From a virus: a stretch of 64,000 nucleotides of DNA. The position numbers were made by a program, and so were the translations under genes. The stretch lies in IMG/VR virus record IMGVR_UViG_3300029268_000006, positions 62,001-126,000 of that record; one strand, 5' to 3'. The number at the start of each line of letters is the position of its first letter. Positions within the stretch are counted from its first letter, which is position 1. Below the pieces are notes generated by a model, which made no database searches, had not been told where the DNA came from, and saw nothing but the letters and a program-made list of their open reading frames with translations. Shown here piece after piece: positions 17,601-24,988 of the stretch.

Positions 17601-18806
17601 ACAGGAACTGAAAAATTACCAATTAATGATATGGGTGAGGTGTTTATTGGGGTTGAAAAATCGTTGATTGATAATATTGGTGAAATTTATTCTAATTTAC
17701 AAACAAAAAATAAAACAAATATGGATGATATTTTTATTAATAATATTGATAAACAAGATAAATATCTAAAAACAACACAAACTGGTGATGTTTTAGGATA
17801 TTCTTATGATAAATACGGTAATTTGATTCCTATTTTTATACACGATGAAGAAAATGAAACTGTAACAACAAATATATATAAATCTTTAGATACAAATATA
17901 TCAGACACCACAAAAAAAGAAATAATTTTTTCTGATATGGGACAGGTATTTAATGGTATAAACCAACCACCAATAGCCGATATGGGACAAGTTTTCAATG
18001 GTATAAACCAACTACCGATTGAAGATATGGGTCGGGTATTTAATGGCATGAACCAACCACCGATTGAAGATATGGGTCAAGTTTTCAATGGTATAAATCA
18101 ACCACCGATTGAAGATATGGGCCAGGTATTTAATGGTATGAACCAACCACCGATTGAAGATATGGGTCAGGTATTTAATGGTATAAATCAACCACCGATT
18201 GAAGATATGGGTCAAGTTTTCAATGGTATAAACCAACCACCAATAGCCGATATGGGACAAGTTTTCAATGGTATGAACCAACCACCGATTGAAGATATGG
18301 GTCAGGTATTTAATGGTATAAATCAACCACCGATTGAAGATATGGGTCAAGTTTTTAATGGTATAAATCAACCACCGATTGAAGATATGGGTCAGGTATT
18401 TAATGGCATGAACCAACCACCGATTGAAGATATGGGTCAGGTATTTAATGGCATGAACCAACCACCGATTGAAGATATGGGTCAAGTTTTTAATGGTATA
18501 AATCAACCACCGATTGAAGATATGGGTCAGGTATTTAATGGCATGAACCAACCACCGATTGAAGATATGGGTCAAGTTTTTAATGGTATATATGATAATA
18601 ATATAATAAAAGATACCAAATTAGATGACGAAACAGTTTTTATTCAAAAACAAGAACAAAAGAGTGAAATTAATTTGGGTAATGATTTCACAAATAAATC
18701 TGATAATAAAAAAAGATTAAATGATGATAATATTTATGAACAAAATAATGAAAAACAATCAGAAAATTTGGGTAAAACATATGAAAATAATTTAGATGAC
18801 GAATGA
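14655..18806 (+). CDS. Very large baseplate/tail protein with tandem 15-residue repeats
   Basis: At 1383 aa this is the longest gene here. Residues 1-420 are a folded domain beginning with a Gly/Ser-rich stretch and containing YYYEDPLFVSFDLMFDDMES. From about residue 480 the protein becomes a long series of degenerate 15-residue units of the type xLGxxFxNxxxxxxx, which sharpen into two near-perfect arrays: DMGEVFTGTEKLPTN (13 units) and DMGQVFNGINQPPIE (15 units). The end returns to degenerate units (EINLGNDFTNK, ENLGKTYENN). It lies between the hub and spike genes. A fibrous or tape-like extension of the baseplate is possible; no enzymatic motif is seen. Confidence 0.65.
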   Translation: MAGGGLISSISSISNSSRGIGSSIYKMKNPNNFATASVELANSAINLAGSIGSLQRGINDLFYNDRDVINQDMNIMTGNNYISGYEKIPFQPLMNMIIPDDAKEIMGMKQDIRTQPMVDYDMENFKYSLDRQTDNTDYYYEDPLFVSFDLMFDDMESPLFTEVDNFFETYYTNNDNIAFFKAWSYYDKFKQLFWKIFNSTSHPDKKSNKVWYINSITGLDKLTSKIPKYTEDKLTITLSEDIAMLVNYLVDSYNNFAYNYRDQRYNLPDNLLRFKMMIQFTDMRTMKLLDHFETPGYMYDKATQIYTLYDCNFDFFNSKNFADEVINGGYGASKNDTPATVKFDIIYKSIQKEFRTPLLKGERDNIVDNKEYDVSSRNILNFRSNLKRTDENELELKDILKNAFGIANSLNNMLQDYIPKIPIPIPSLPPDVLGTTYESVIPVNKALILNQDTDDRKINPLAARKKLIEDFTKSMEPSLIPNLRITGTTINSLGYDFEQIIELPRSESLKNVFENNVSSPLPVYTNLGFIELFLKSPFSGNLGEIELYLKPTFSGNLGEIELYLKPPFSDDLGYNYQNISTPTHDNLGILPFITNPFVVGNLGYDFQNISNQEHENLGILPFIINPVIVGNLGYDYQNLPTILHGDLGIEFENNINIVPQNLGNDYLNIGKRPPIPDIILFGGSIINPSNLGYIYTNIQELTNINLGINFDNTVKRQLTSLNTLYNNFIKKQEIILGNDFTNLTKIKNELNLGNSFDISEKINIELKLLNVYDNVGQKNNIDNVVLFEKSEKQISELNNIFDNVVEKKSIINMGESFIGVEKSLIDDMGEVFTGTEKLPTNDMGEVFTGTEKLPTNDMGEVFTGTEKLLTNDMGEVFTGTEKLQINDMGEVFIGTEKLPTNDMGEVFTGTEKLLTNDMGEVFTGTEKLLTNDMGEVFTGTEKLPINDMGEVFTGTEKLLTNDMGEVFTGGEKSLIDDMGEVFTGTEKLPINDMGEVFIGVEKSLIDNIGEIYSNLQTKNKTNMDDIFINNIDKQDKYLKTTQTGDVLGYSYDKYGNLIPIFIHDEENETVTTNIYKSLDTNISDTTKKEIIFSDMGQVFNGINQPPIADMGQVFNGINQLPIEDMGRVFNGMNQPPIEDMGQVFNGINQPPIEDMGQVFNGMNQPPIEDMGQVFNGINQPPIEDMGQVFNGINQPPIADMGQVFNGMNQPPIEDMGQVFNGINQPPIEDMGQVFNGINQPPIEDMGQVFNGMNQPPIEDMGQVFNGMNQPPIEDMGQVFNGINQPPIEDMGQVFNGMNQPPIEDMGQVFNGIYDNNIIKDTKLDDETVFIQKQEQKSEINLGNDFTNKSDNKKRLNDDNIYEQNNEKQSENLGKTYENNLDDE
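17091..17675 (+). repeat. 13 tandem 45-bp coding repeats (MGEVFTGTEKL type)
   Basis: The array is in frame with the large baseplate gene. Units begin ATGGGTGA and are 45 bases long; consecutive copies differ mainly at CTA/CCA and AAC/ATT, so recent copies are nearly identical while outer copies have drifted. Confidence 0.95.
17934..18608 (+). repeat. 15 tandem 45-bp coding repeats (DMGQVFNGINQPPIE type)
   Basis: A second array in the same gene with its own consensus. It has the same 45-base period and the same DMGxVFxG core as the first, which points to two separate expansions of one ancestral unit. Copies alternate ATA/ATG (Ile/Met) at one codon. Confidence 0.95.
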
Positions 18807-19483
18807 AGTTATTAGATGGTAAAATGTTTTTTGGAATCGTTGAGGATAATAAAGATCCGAATAGAAGAGGTCGTGTTAAGGTTAGGGTTCAAAGTGTTTT
18901 TGATGATATACCATTGGAAGATATTCCATATGCTTCCCCAACATTGGCATCTGATGGGAAAAGTTTCAGTATACCGGATGTTGGTAAAGTAGTAACTGTT
19001 GTTTTTGCGTGGGGGGATCAATATCAACCATATTATATATCAAGTGTTTATTTTAACATAAATTTGGAAGAGAAATTAAATGATTTATCTGATGATCAAT
19101 ATACTAGTTTTTCTGCTTTATTTTTTGATAACAATACCCAGATTTATGCAGATGAGGTGGATTTGACTATTGATTATCTTTTCAATAAAATTACAATTTC
19201 AGATAAAAATATAAATTTAGAATTGAAAGATAACGATAGAAAATTAACTTTGGGAACAGTAGAAGCTGATCAACAGGCATTATTATCGAACCATTGGTTT
19301 AAATGGTTTGATAAATTGGTTGATGCTTTGGTAAAACCAAGTTCATTGATCGGAAATAGTGGTGGTCCTATTTTAAAACCAGAAGTTGATCAACTTTTAG
19401 CTGAATATAAATTAATAAAGGATACGTTTTTATCAAAAAATGTTTATATTGTTGATAATGGTGATGTAAAAAAATTAAAATAA
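18803..19483 (+). CDS. Baseplate spike/hub OB-fold protein (gp5 N-domain-like)
   Basis: The N-terminal 100 residues contain FFGIVEDNKDPNRRGRVKVRV, then IPYASPTL and IPDVGKVVTVVFAWGD, the standard OB-fold of gp5/gpV spike proteins. The C-terminal half (DNNTQIYADEVDLTIDYLF, ISDKNINLELKDNDRKLTLG) looks like the start of a beta-helical spike. There is no lysozyme domain; the adjacent gene supplies a peptidase instead. The ATG overlaps the previous TGA (ATGA). Confidence 0.75.
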   Translation: MKLLDGKMFFGIVEDNKDPNRRGRVKVRVQSVFDDIPLEDIPYASPTLASDGKSFSIPDVGKVVTVVFAWGDQYQPYYISSVYFNINLEEKLNDLSDDQYTSFSALFFDNNTQIYADEVDLTIDYLFNKITISDKNINLELKDNDRKLTLGTVEADQQALLSNHWFKWFDKLVDALVKPSSLIGNSGGPILKPEVDQLLAEYKLIKDTFLSKNVYIVDNGDVKKLK

Positions 19484-19484
19484 A

Positions 19485-20609
19485 ATGGCTGGAATAAGAC
19501 CGAGTAAACCAAATTTAGACGATGTTGATACTAAAATAAACAAAGATAATTATAAAGATAGTGATTATATTGCACCAGAAGCAAAGGAATCTATAAAGAA
19601 TACAACCAATAAAGAAACTGATAAAATGTCCACTTCTACTTCTACATCATCAACAATAGAATGTGATACTAGTCCAGTTACTGGTGCTTTATCTGATGTA
19701 ACACCCGATGAAAATGACAAAATAATAGAAAAATCTTTACAAAAATCTGATGTTGAAAAAATGCAATATATTTCCCAAAATAATCCAGAATATTTAGATG
19801 AAATGGGATTATCACCCGATGAAATCTTTGGAATAAATATGTCTGGTGATTCTGGTTATACTTATCAAGATAATGAAATAGTAATGGATGAGAATGGTTT
19901 AGTATATGTTGAACAAACAACACAAACACAAACAGAAAGTCAATTATCTAATATTACTTCCGGGAACGTGGAAACTGGTAATCAAATAATTGGAACAGGA
20001 CAACCAACAATAATTAAAGTTTCCAGTGTGTTTGCACACCCAACAAATAATGTTGGTAAGTTGTCTAGTAGTTTTGGTTTGAGAATTTTACCAGCCGAAC
20101 GATATTGGCAATTACATTCTGGAATTGATATATCTGCACCTAAAAATACACCAATTTATGCAATATCTGATGGAGTTGTGGTTTCTATAAATACAAATAG
20201 AGATGGTGGTGGTTATGGAAATTTTATAAAATTAGCATTTGCATATAGTGGCAAACCATATTTTGTCTTTTATGCACATTTGGAATATGTCGAGGTTATT
20301 AAGAATCAAAAAGTTGTTAAGGGTCAAAAGATGGGTGGTGTCGGTGGAACTGGAAAGAAACCAGAATATGGTCCTCATTTACATTTTGAAGTGAGAGATG
20401 CATCAAATAGAAAAATAACATATATAAGAGGTTCAATCAATGATACATTTGTTGGTGACGAAAAACCGAGAGAAAGAAAATCTAAAAACATTTCAGATAG
20501 AAGTTTAAAATGGATACCAAATTCAAATACTGATTTTGAAATTCAAAATGAATTTAAATCATATATTAATCCAAGTGATTTTCTTTCCAATCCATCAAAA
20601 TATACTTAA
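19485..20609 (+). CDS. Tail-associated M23 (LytM-type) peptidase
   Basis: The 374-aa protein has a low-complexity N-terminal half rich in Ser, Thr and acidic residues and a C-terminal M23 zinc metallopeptidase domain: LHSGIDISAP (first zinc ligands H and D), FYAHLEYV and GPHLHFEVRD (H-x-H). It would cut peptidoglycan cross-links during infection. Its place right after the gp5-like OB gene suggests that the lytic function of T4 gp5 is carried here by a separate protein. No signal peptide, fitting assembly into the tail rather than secretion. Confidence 0.85.
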   Translation: MAGIRPSKPNLDDVDTKINKDNYKDSDYIAPEAKESIKNTTNKETDKMSTSTSTSSTIECDTSPVTGALSDVTPDENDKIIEKSLQKSDVEKMQYISQNNPEYLDEMGLSPDEIFGINMSGDSGYTYQDNEIVMDENGLVYVEQTTQTQTESQLSNITSGNVETGNQIIGTGQPTIIKVSSVFAHPTNNVGKLSSSFGLRILPAERYWQLHSGIDISAPKNTPIYAISDGVVVSINTNRDGGGYGNFIKLAFAYSGKPYFVFYAHLEYVEVIKNQKVVKGQKMGGVGGTGKKPEYGPHLHFEVRDASNRKITYIRGSINDTFVGDEKPRERKSKNISDRSLKWIPNSNTDFEIQNEFKSYINPSDFLSNPSKYT

Positions 20610-20652
20610 ACTATTTTCATATTTTTCCTTATAATAAATAAAAATTTTATTT

Positions 20653-21609
20653 ATGAAAGTTATAAATGATCTGTTCTGGGAGAAATATAGACCAAAATCT
20701 TTAAATCAAATGGTTCTTCTACCTAGAATTAGAGAAGAATTGAATGAAGGTTTTAAAAAGAATTATTTATTTCATGGACATGCTGGAACTGGTAAATCTA
20801 CTATTGTTAGGATATTATTAAAAGATAAAGATTTTATCAGAATAAATGCATCTAAAAATGGTGGAATTGATACACTTAGGGATGAAATGGATGATTTTTG
20901 TACTGCGATGAGATCACCATTTACCAAATCTGATGATAAGATGAAATATATTTATTTAGAAGAATTTGAAGGTTCGACAAAGGATTTTCAATATGCTTTT
21001 AAAGCATTTACCGAAGATTATGATAAACGGGTCAGATTTATTATCACCATGAATGATTTATCTGCTGTTAAAGTACCGGAACTTTTATCAAGATTTAATC
21101 CTTTGATCAAATTTGATCCGATAAATGATTCAGAAAGAGAATATCTTCAACAGGGATATTTCAAATATTTATCAGCAATATCCAAACATACCGAATTAAA
21201 TCTAAAAGATGAAACTATAAAGAATTTGATAAATACTTATTTCCCGGATTTAAGATCAGCGGTCGAGGGTGTTCATCAAATTTTTATAACCGGAAAGGAA
21301 GATGTTGAAATACAAGAATCATATTCTGATATTTATAAATTCATATTAAGTAATAGAACATCATTTGATGACATTTATAATTTTGTTGTTGATAATTATA
21401 CGAATAGACCAAAGGAATTAATGGTTGTTCTGGGTAGACCTTTCTATAAATATTTAACTGATAATCATAAAAATATTATTGAAAAAAGTGGATTCAAATT
21501 AATGGGGATTTCAAAACAATATAATGCTGAATATGAAACAACAATAGATCCAATTATACATTTGATTTCTTACATATCGGATTTGAAAAAAATAATAAAT
21601 GAAGTATGA
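20653..21609 (+). CDS. Sliding clamp loader subunit (gp44-like AAA+ ATPase)
   Basis: The 318-aa AAA+ protein loads the polymerase sliding clamp. EKYRPKSLNQM opens the domain, Walker A is GHAGTGKST near residue 43, and TMND gives sensor 1. The Walker B region reads YIYLEEFEGS, so the usual DExx is replaced by EExx, and the clamp-loader SRC motif reads SRF. Length matches T4 gp44. It is followed by a coupled small zinc protein and a methyltransferase. A possible small subunit (gp62-like) is at 57711-58115. Confidence 0.82.
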   Translation: MKVINDLFWEKYRPKSLNQMVLLPRIREELNEGFKKNYLFHGHAGTGKSTIVRILLKDKDFIRINASKNGGIDTLRDEMDDFCTAMRSPFTKSDDKMKYIYLEEFEGSTKDFQYAFKAFTEDYDKRVRFIITMNDLSAVKVPELLSRFNPLIKFDPINDSEREYLQQGYFKYLSAISKHTELNLKDETIKNLINTYFPDLRSAVEGVHQIFITGKEDVEIQESYSDIYKFILSNRTSFDDIYNFVVDNYTNRPKELMVVLGRPFYKYLTDNHKNIIEKSGFKLMGISKQYNAEYETTIDPIIHLISYISDLKKIINEV

Positions 21610-21872
21610 TAACAAAAATTGAATATAAAAAAGCAATGGAGGTTGTTAAACAATATGAAAAGGAACAATCTGAAAAATGGAGATGTGAGAAATGTGAGAA
21701 GCAGTTTAGTAATCCGTTTGATGAATATTATTGTACAGATGGATTTGATTTAAGAAATGATAAAGATTGTAAAGGTAAAAATTTTATGAATCATAATGAT
21801 TTAATGCAAAACGGTGGACATTTGTATTCAGGTCATTATTCATCACAAGGAGATCAGGGGAAAACGAATTAA
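21606..21872 (+). CDS. Small zinc-ribbon-like protein (88 aa)
   Basis: Starts at an ATG overlapping the clamp-loader TGA (ATGA) and ends TAATG overlapping the next start, so translation of all three is probably coupled. CEKCEKQF and later YYCTD and DCKGK provide four Cys, a plausible zinc site. The C-terminal 30 residues are Gly/His-rich. Function unknown; not recognisable as gp62. Confidence 0.6.
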   Translation: MITKIEYKKAMEVVKQYEKEQSEKWRCEKCEKQFSNPFDEYYCTDGFDLRNDKDCKGKNFMNHNDLMQNGGHLYSGHYSSQGDQGKTN

Positions 21873-22858
21873 TGAAGATCATATATAAATCCCATTGGGA
21901 AAATATGAATGACGATGATTTGATCGTATTTAAAAAATTTATATTTGATTATTATAGAAACAAAGGGTTTCCATATTTTCCGATACCGGACATAGAAAAA
22001 GATATTATCAAAATAAAAAAATATCTTGATAACAACACGATAATATCAGATAAGATAATAAAACAGACCATGCATGGTCTAAATATATGTTGGTATTATT
22101 TTCCCCATTCTTGGGAAGTGAAATGTAACAATATGTTTTCTCCAATGGAAACTTTTTTAGATGATTCGAAATTAAAAAGAGTTATTGATAAACGAATAAA
22201 AAACGATACATACATTAGTGATGGTGGTATGAGAAAACAATTAAGAATATTTACCGGAACACAAAGTGTATCAAATTTCAGACCGACTTCGGCATATGGA
22301 ATTTATGAATATTTTGGTGGTGGGGTAGTGTATGATATGTCATCTGGATACGGTGGAAGATTACTTGGGTCTTTTTTAAGTGATAAAGTGAAAAAATATA
22401 TTGGAGTCGATCCATGTAAAAAGACATATGAAGGGCTGATAAATTTGAAAAATGATTTGAATTATAAAAAATCAGAATTATATAATATTGGAAGTGAAGA
22501 TTTCATACCAGATAAAAATAGTTTAGATTTGTGTTTCACATCACCACCTTATTTCGATACCGAAAAATATTCAGATGAAGATACACAAAGTTGGAAAAAA
22601 TATCAAACAAAAAATTCATGGTTGAATGATTTTTTATTCACAACAGTTAAAAATTGTATTTATGGTCTAAAAACGGGTGGTTATTTGGCAATAAATATTT
22701 CTAATGTTAAATCATATACTGATTTAGAATTTGATTTTATTTATATGATGAATAAATTTGATGAATTAAAATATATTGATAAATTGTTTTACACATTAAG
22801 TGCGATAAATAAAGGTGGTTTCAAATACGAACCAATTTTCATTTTTCAAAAAATATAA
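21872..22858 (+). CDS. SAM-dependent DNA methyltransferase (TSPPY type, N4-cytosine or N6-adenine)
   Basis: The 328-aa enzyme shows motif I as VYDMSSGYGGRLLG and the catalytic motif IV as FTSPPYFDTEKY, followed by GGYLAINISNV. S/TPPY is typical of exocyclic amino-group methyltransferases. The N-terminal 130 residues (RPTSAYGIYEYFGGG before motif I) resemble phage methyltransferases of the D12/ParB-associated kind. The gene ends at a strong hairpin terminator. Together with the cytosine-5 enzyme it gives the phage two chemically different DNA marks. Confidence 0.8.
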   Translation: MKIIYKSHWENMNDDDLIVFKKFIFDYYRNKGFPYFPIPDIEKDIIKIKKYLDNNTIISDKIIKQTMHGLNICWYYFPHSWEVKCNNMFSPMETFLDDSKLKRVIDKRIKNDTYISDGGMRKQLRIFTGTQSVSNFRPTSAYGIYEYFGGGVVYDMSSGYGGRLLGSFLSDKVKKYIGVDPCKKTYEGLINLKNDLNYKKSELYNIGSEDFIPDKNSLDLCFTSPPYFDTEKYSDEDTQSWKKYQTKNSWLNDFLFTTVKNCIYGLKTGGYLAINISNVKSYTDLEFDFIYMMNKFDELKYIDKLFYTLSAINKGGFKYEPIFIFQKI

Positions 22859-22861
22859 AAC

Positions 22862-22885
22862 AAACCCCGGAAAATCCGGGGTTTT
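22862..22885. terminator. Bidirectional hairpin terminator
   Basis: AAACCCCGGA, loop AAA, TCCGGGGTTT: a perfect 10-bp stem flanked by A and T runs, between the convergent methyltransferase gene and the ABC ATPase gene. GC-rich stem stands out in the AT-rich surroundings. Confidence 0.85.
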
Positions 22886-22933
22886 ACATTAGGTGTTTAA
22901 TCTCAAAAAAAGGATCTTCTAGTAATTATATAA

Positions 22934-23923
22934 TTATTTCTTTTCGTTATCGATCTTATCTGAGAAATCATCAATATAATTAATATAATCGAGAAATTTT
23001 GGTTCTCTTTTTAACGAATTTTTCCGTTCATTTGGTAAATCGATTTCAATATGACAACGAAGAGTTGCTGGATTTGCATCTAATATAAAAATATCGGTTG
23101 AAAGAAATACAGCTTCTCGAATATCATGTGTGACTAACAAAATAGTTGGGTCTAAACCATTATTATCTTGGAAGATTTTACGAAGAAATAATTGCATTGA
23201 TCGTCTGGTTACGGTGTCTAATGCACCAAACGGTTCATCCATCAATAAAATATTCGGATTAGCCACCAAATTACGAGCTATGGCAACTCTTTGTAACTGA
23301 CCCCCGGATAGTATAGGGTATTTTGCCCACTTCGATTCATGACCACTTAAACCCACAATTTTAATCATCTCCATTGCTTTCTCACGAGCTTCCTTTTTTG
23401 GTGTTCCACTTAGGATTAACGGAAGTGCAACATTATCCAAAACAGATTTCCAAGGGAATGAAGAATATTGTTGGAAAACCATCGGGATGTGATTATCGTC
23501 CTTGAGTTTTGTACCGTGAAGATAAACACTACCGGATGTTGGTTTTTGTAAACCACAAATATAACGTAATATTGTACTATTATGTGATAAAATACCATTA
23601 ACAAAAAATCTTCTTTGAGATATTTCTGTTAATTCTATATCTATCATGTTATCTTCAACTTTTGTTTCAATTATAGATATAACTTTTTCTAAACCATTAT
23701 TTGTTATAATTAAATTATCAATTTTTAAATCTTTAACAAATATTTCATTTATATTTTTATCAAACACTATATGTGTGTCTGCACATTTTAATTCGTGATT
23801 TTCGGTTTTCAATATCCATATTATATATGGAATTGTAATTGATATAGATTTAATATCAACAAAACCATCATCTGTTAATATTTCATATTCATCATTTTCT
23901 AAAATTTTAATATATTTTCTCAT
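22934..23923 (-). CDS. ABC transporter ATPase, C-terminal half preceded by C-intein
   Basis: The downstream half of a fractured ATPase of the NitT/TauT/SsuB type. About 115 residues of C-intein end in GILSHN, then Ser starts the extein STILRYICGL, completing GKSGCGKS. The remaining ATPase motifs are all present: Q-loop MVFQQYSSFPW, signature LSGGQLQRVAIARNL, Walker B ILLMDEPFGALD and H-loop LLVTHDI. I chose the ATG at 23923 because the upstream ATG at 23950 lies inside the decayed endonuclease 3' end, and the stop of that remnant precedes 23923 by only two bases, as in the helicase locus. The product powers uptake with the permease at 24989-25792 once spliced. Confidence 0.85.
   Translation of the reverse strand: MRKYIKILENDEYEILTDDGFVDIKSISITIPYIIWILKTENHELKCADTHIVFDKNINEIFVKDLKIDNLIITNNGLEKVISIIETKVEDNMIDIELTEISQRRFFVNGILSHNSTILRYICGLQKPTSGSVYLHGTKLKDDNHIPMVFQQYSSFPWKSVLDNVALPLILSGTPKKEAREKAMEMIKIVGLSGHESKWAKYPILSGGQLQRVAIARNLVANPNILLMDEPFGALDTVTRRSMQLFLRKIFQDNNGLDPTILLVTHDIREAVFLSTDIFILDANPATLRCHIEIDLPNERKNSLKREPKFLDYINYIDDFSDKIDNEKK
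23579..23923 (-). other. C-part of split intein (ABC ATPase locus), about 115 aa
   Basis: Resembles the C-intein at 251-610 along its length (shared ELxCADTHIVFD, IKSI, VFVKDL-like and ILSHN segments). The terminal His-Asn and Ser +1 needed for splicing are intact. In block F the residue matching the helicase intein His (NHRFW) is Arg (QRRFF), which might slow splicing. Confidence 0.8.
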
Positions 23924-23925
23924 TT

Positions 23926-24182
23926 TTATGTATTTAAAAATATTAAACAATCATTTATTGTTTTTTCTTTATTTTCTTTATAATCATATTCAAAACAAAA
24001 TAACCATTTTTTTTAATTTCTTCATCTCTTATTAAATCTCTTTTTTTATTTTCAGAATTTTTTCTATGAATTCAATAATTTTATTTTTATTTTTTATAAA
24101 AAAAATCCGGTTTAATTATTTTATTTTCTAATTTTAATCTATATTCATTATTTTTACCACTATCGTCTAATCTTGTGAGATG
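23926..24182 (-). pseudogene. Decayed VSR-like homing endonuclease inside the split-intein ABC gene
   Basis: Three consecutive reading frames together spell an endonuclease C-terminus: NKIIKPDFF / IKNKNKIIEF, then HRKNSENKKRDLIRDEEIKK with NGY, then FEYDYKENKEKTINDCLIFL. Each piece aligns with the intact enzyme at 629-1534 (KKIIEFNGDYWH, IKDVGYNIL, KEKTIQTCIDFL). Frameshifts lie mainly in A/T runs. The N-terminal part is gone. It lies exactly where the intact endonuclease lies in the helicase locus. Confidence 0.75.
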
Positions 24183-24300
24183 CGTATTTAAAGCTTCAAA
24201 TCAATTGAAAAAGATGAAAGACCTTGATTTAATTGGTGATAATGGAGAAAATCCTAAATCAAATAATTACAGATATGTATATAATCCTGCTAATTAAACG

Positions 24301-24353
24301 CATGGTCAAACACATGGTCAAACTGTCCATGCTCGCATGGTCATTCGCATGGT
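24301..24353. repeat. Short CATGGTCA repeats between the split halves
   Basis: CATGGTCA occurs at 24301, 24313 and 24336, with CATGGT at 24348, plus one near-inverse copy (GTCCATGC). The patch is richer in GC than its surroundings and lies in about 190 bases (24185-24375) that match neither the intein nor the endonuclease; a small foreign insertion is possible. Confidence 0.6.
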
Positions 24354-24374
24354 AGTATTTAAAGTCTTTTTTGG

Positions 24375-24986
24375 TTAATTTGGATGTTGTAAACGTTTTA
24401 TCATTTCTTCTGCTTTTATTTTTTCAATTTTTTGTGTTTTTTTATTTCTAATTGTAATAATAGAATCCATAGTAAAACACTTCCCACATCCAGATTTTCC
24501 TAAAATTGTAACAAATTGACCCCTACCTTTAATATCTTTAACACTTAAATTCAAATTTTCAAATACGACATTTTTCCCCTTAACAAGTTTTGGTGCTGGT
24601 GGTTTTAAAAACATTGAATTTTTCTTATTCGTAACATTTCCGGTACTATCAGTTTTACCCGGAACTGTTGGTAAGATAACATCATATTCTTGTTTTATAT
24701 CAACAAGATCAATGATGTTTACTTTTTCGTAATGTTGATTCGGACTTTTGACTTCAATAATATTTGTATCTTCAAAGTCATTGATAAACATTTCTGGCTT
24801 TGGTTCTGGTTTATCTTCACTTTCAATTGTTTCTGGTTCTTCAACCACTTTAGGTTCTTCAACCTTTAATTCGACCTTTAATTCATCGAATTTATTTTCG
24901 ATTTTTGATTCTTCGACATTTTCCGGTTGAACCTTTGATTCTTCAATAGGTTCGGGTTTTTTTCTATTACTAAAAATATTTCCCAT
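24375..24986 (-). CDS. ABC transporter ATPase, N-terminal half ending in N-intein
   Basis: The 203-aa product starts with an unusual acidic, Pro/Glu/Lys-rich extension of about 130 residues (many EEPK/VEE units), followed by the start of the ATPase fold (VVFENLNLSVKDIKGRG, FVTIL) and Walker A GKSGCGK at residues 163-169. Cys170 opens a 34-aa N-intein, then stop. The other half is at 22934-23923. It follows the permease gene by two bases on the same strand, so it is part of one importer operon. The acidic extension is not usual for this ATPase family and may mediate partner or membrane contacts. Confidence 0.85.
   Translation of the reverse strand: MGNIFSNRKKPEPIEESKVQPENVEESKIENKFDELKVELKVEEPKVVEEPETIESEDKPEPKPEMFINDFEDTNIIEVKSPNQHYEKVNIIDLVDIKQEYDVILPTVPGKTDSTGNVTNKKNSMFLKPPAPKLVKGKNVVFENLNLSVKDIKGRGQFVTILGKSGCGKCFTMDSIITIRNKKTQKIEKIKAEEMIKRLQHPN
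24378..24479 (-). other. N-part of split intein (ABC ATPase locus), 34 aa
   Basis: Begins at Cys170 right after GKSGCGK. Shares with the helicase N-intein the core IxIRNKKTQKIEKI-like run. Very short, as in atypical split inteins; the insertion point (between Lys and Ser of Walker A) is identical in both genes. Confidence 0.85.
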
Positions 24987-24988
24987 TG

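Noticed and set aside
16982-18575. Long open frames on the minus strand across the repeat arrays
   Set aside because: They arise because the 45-bp repeats are read in the opposite direction; their products are simple mirror repeats and the plus-strand gene is continuous and well supported.
17091-18608. Could the repeats be a CRISPR array?
   Set aside because: There are no unique spacers; the 45-bp units are contiguous and in frame within a protein gene.
21606-21872. gp62 clamp loader small subunit next to the gp44-like gene
   Set aside because: The protein is a short Cys-rich ribbon without any gp62 feature; 57711-58115 is a better, still weak, candidate.
24301-24353. CATGGTCA repeats as a CRISPR array or origin iterons
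   Set aside because: Units are 6-8 bp with irregular spacing and only three or four copies; no cas genes or replication initiator nearby.
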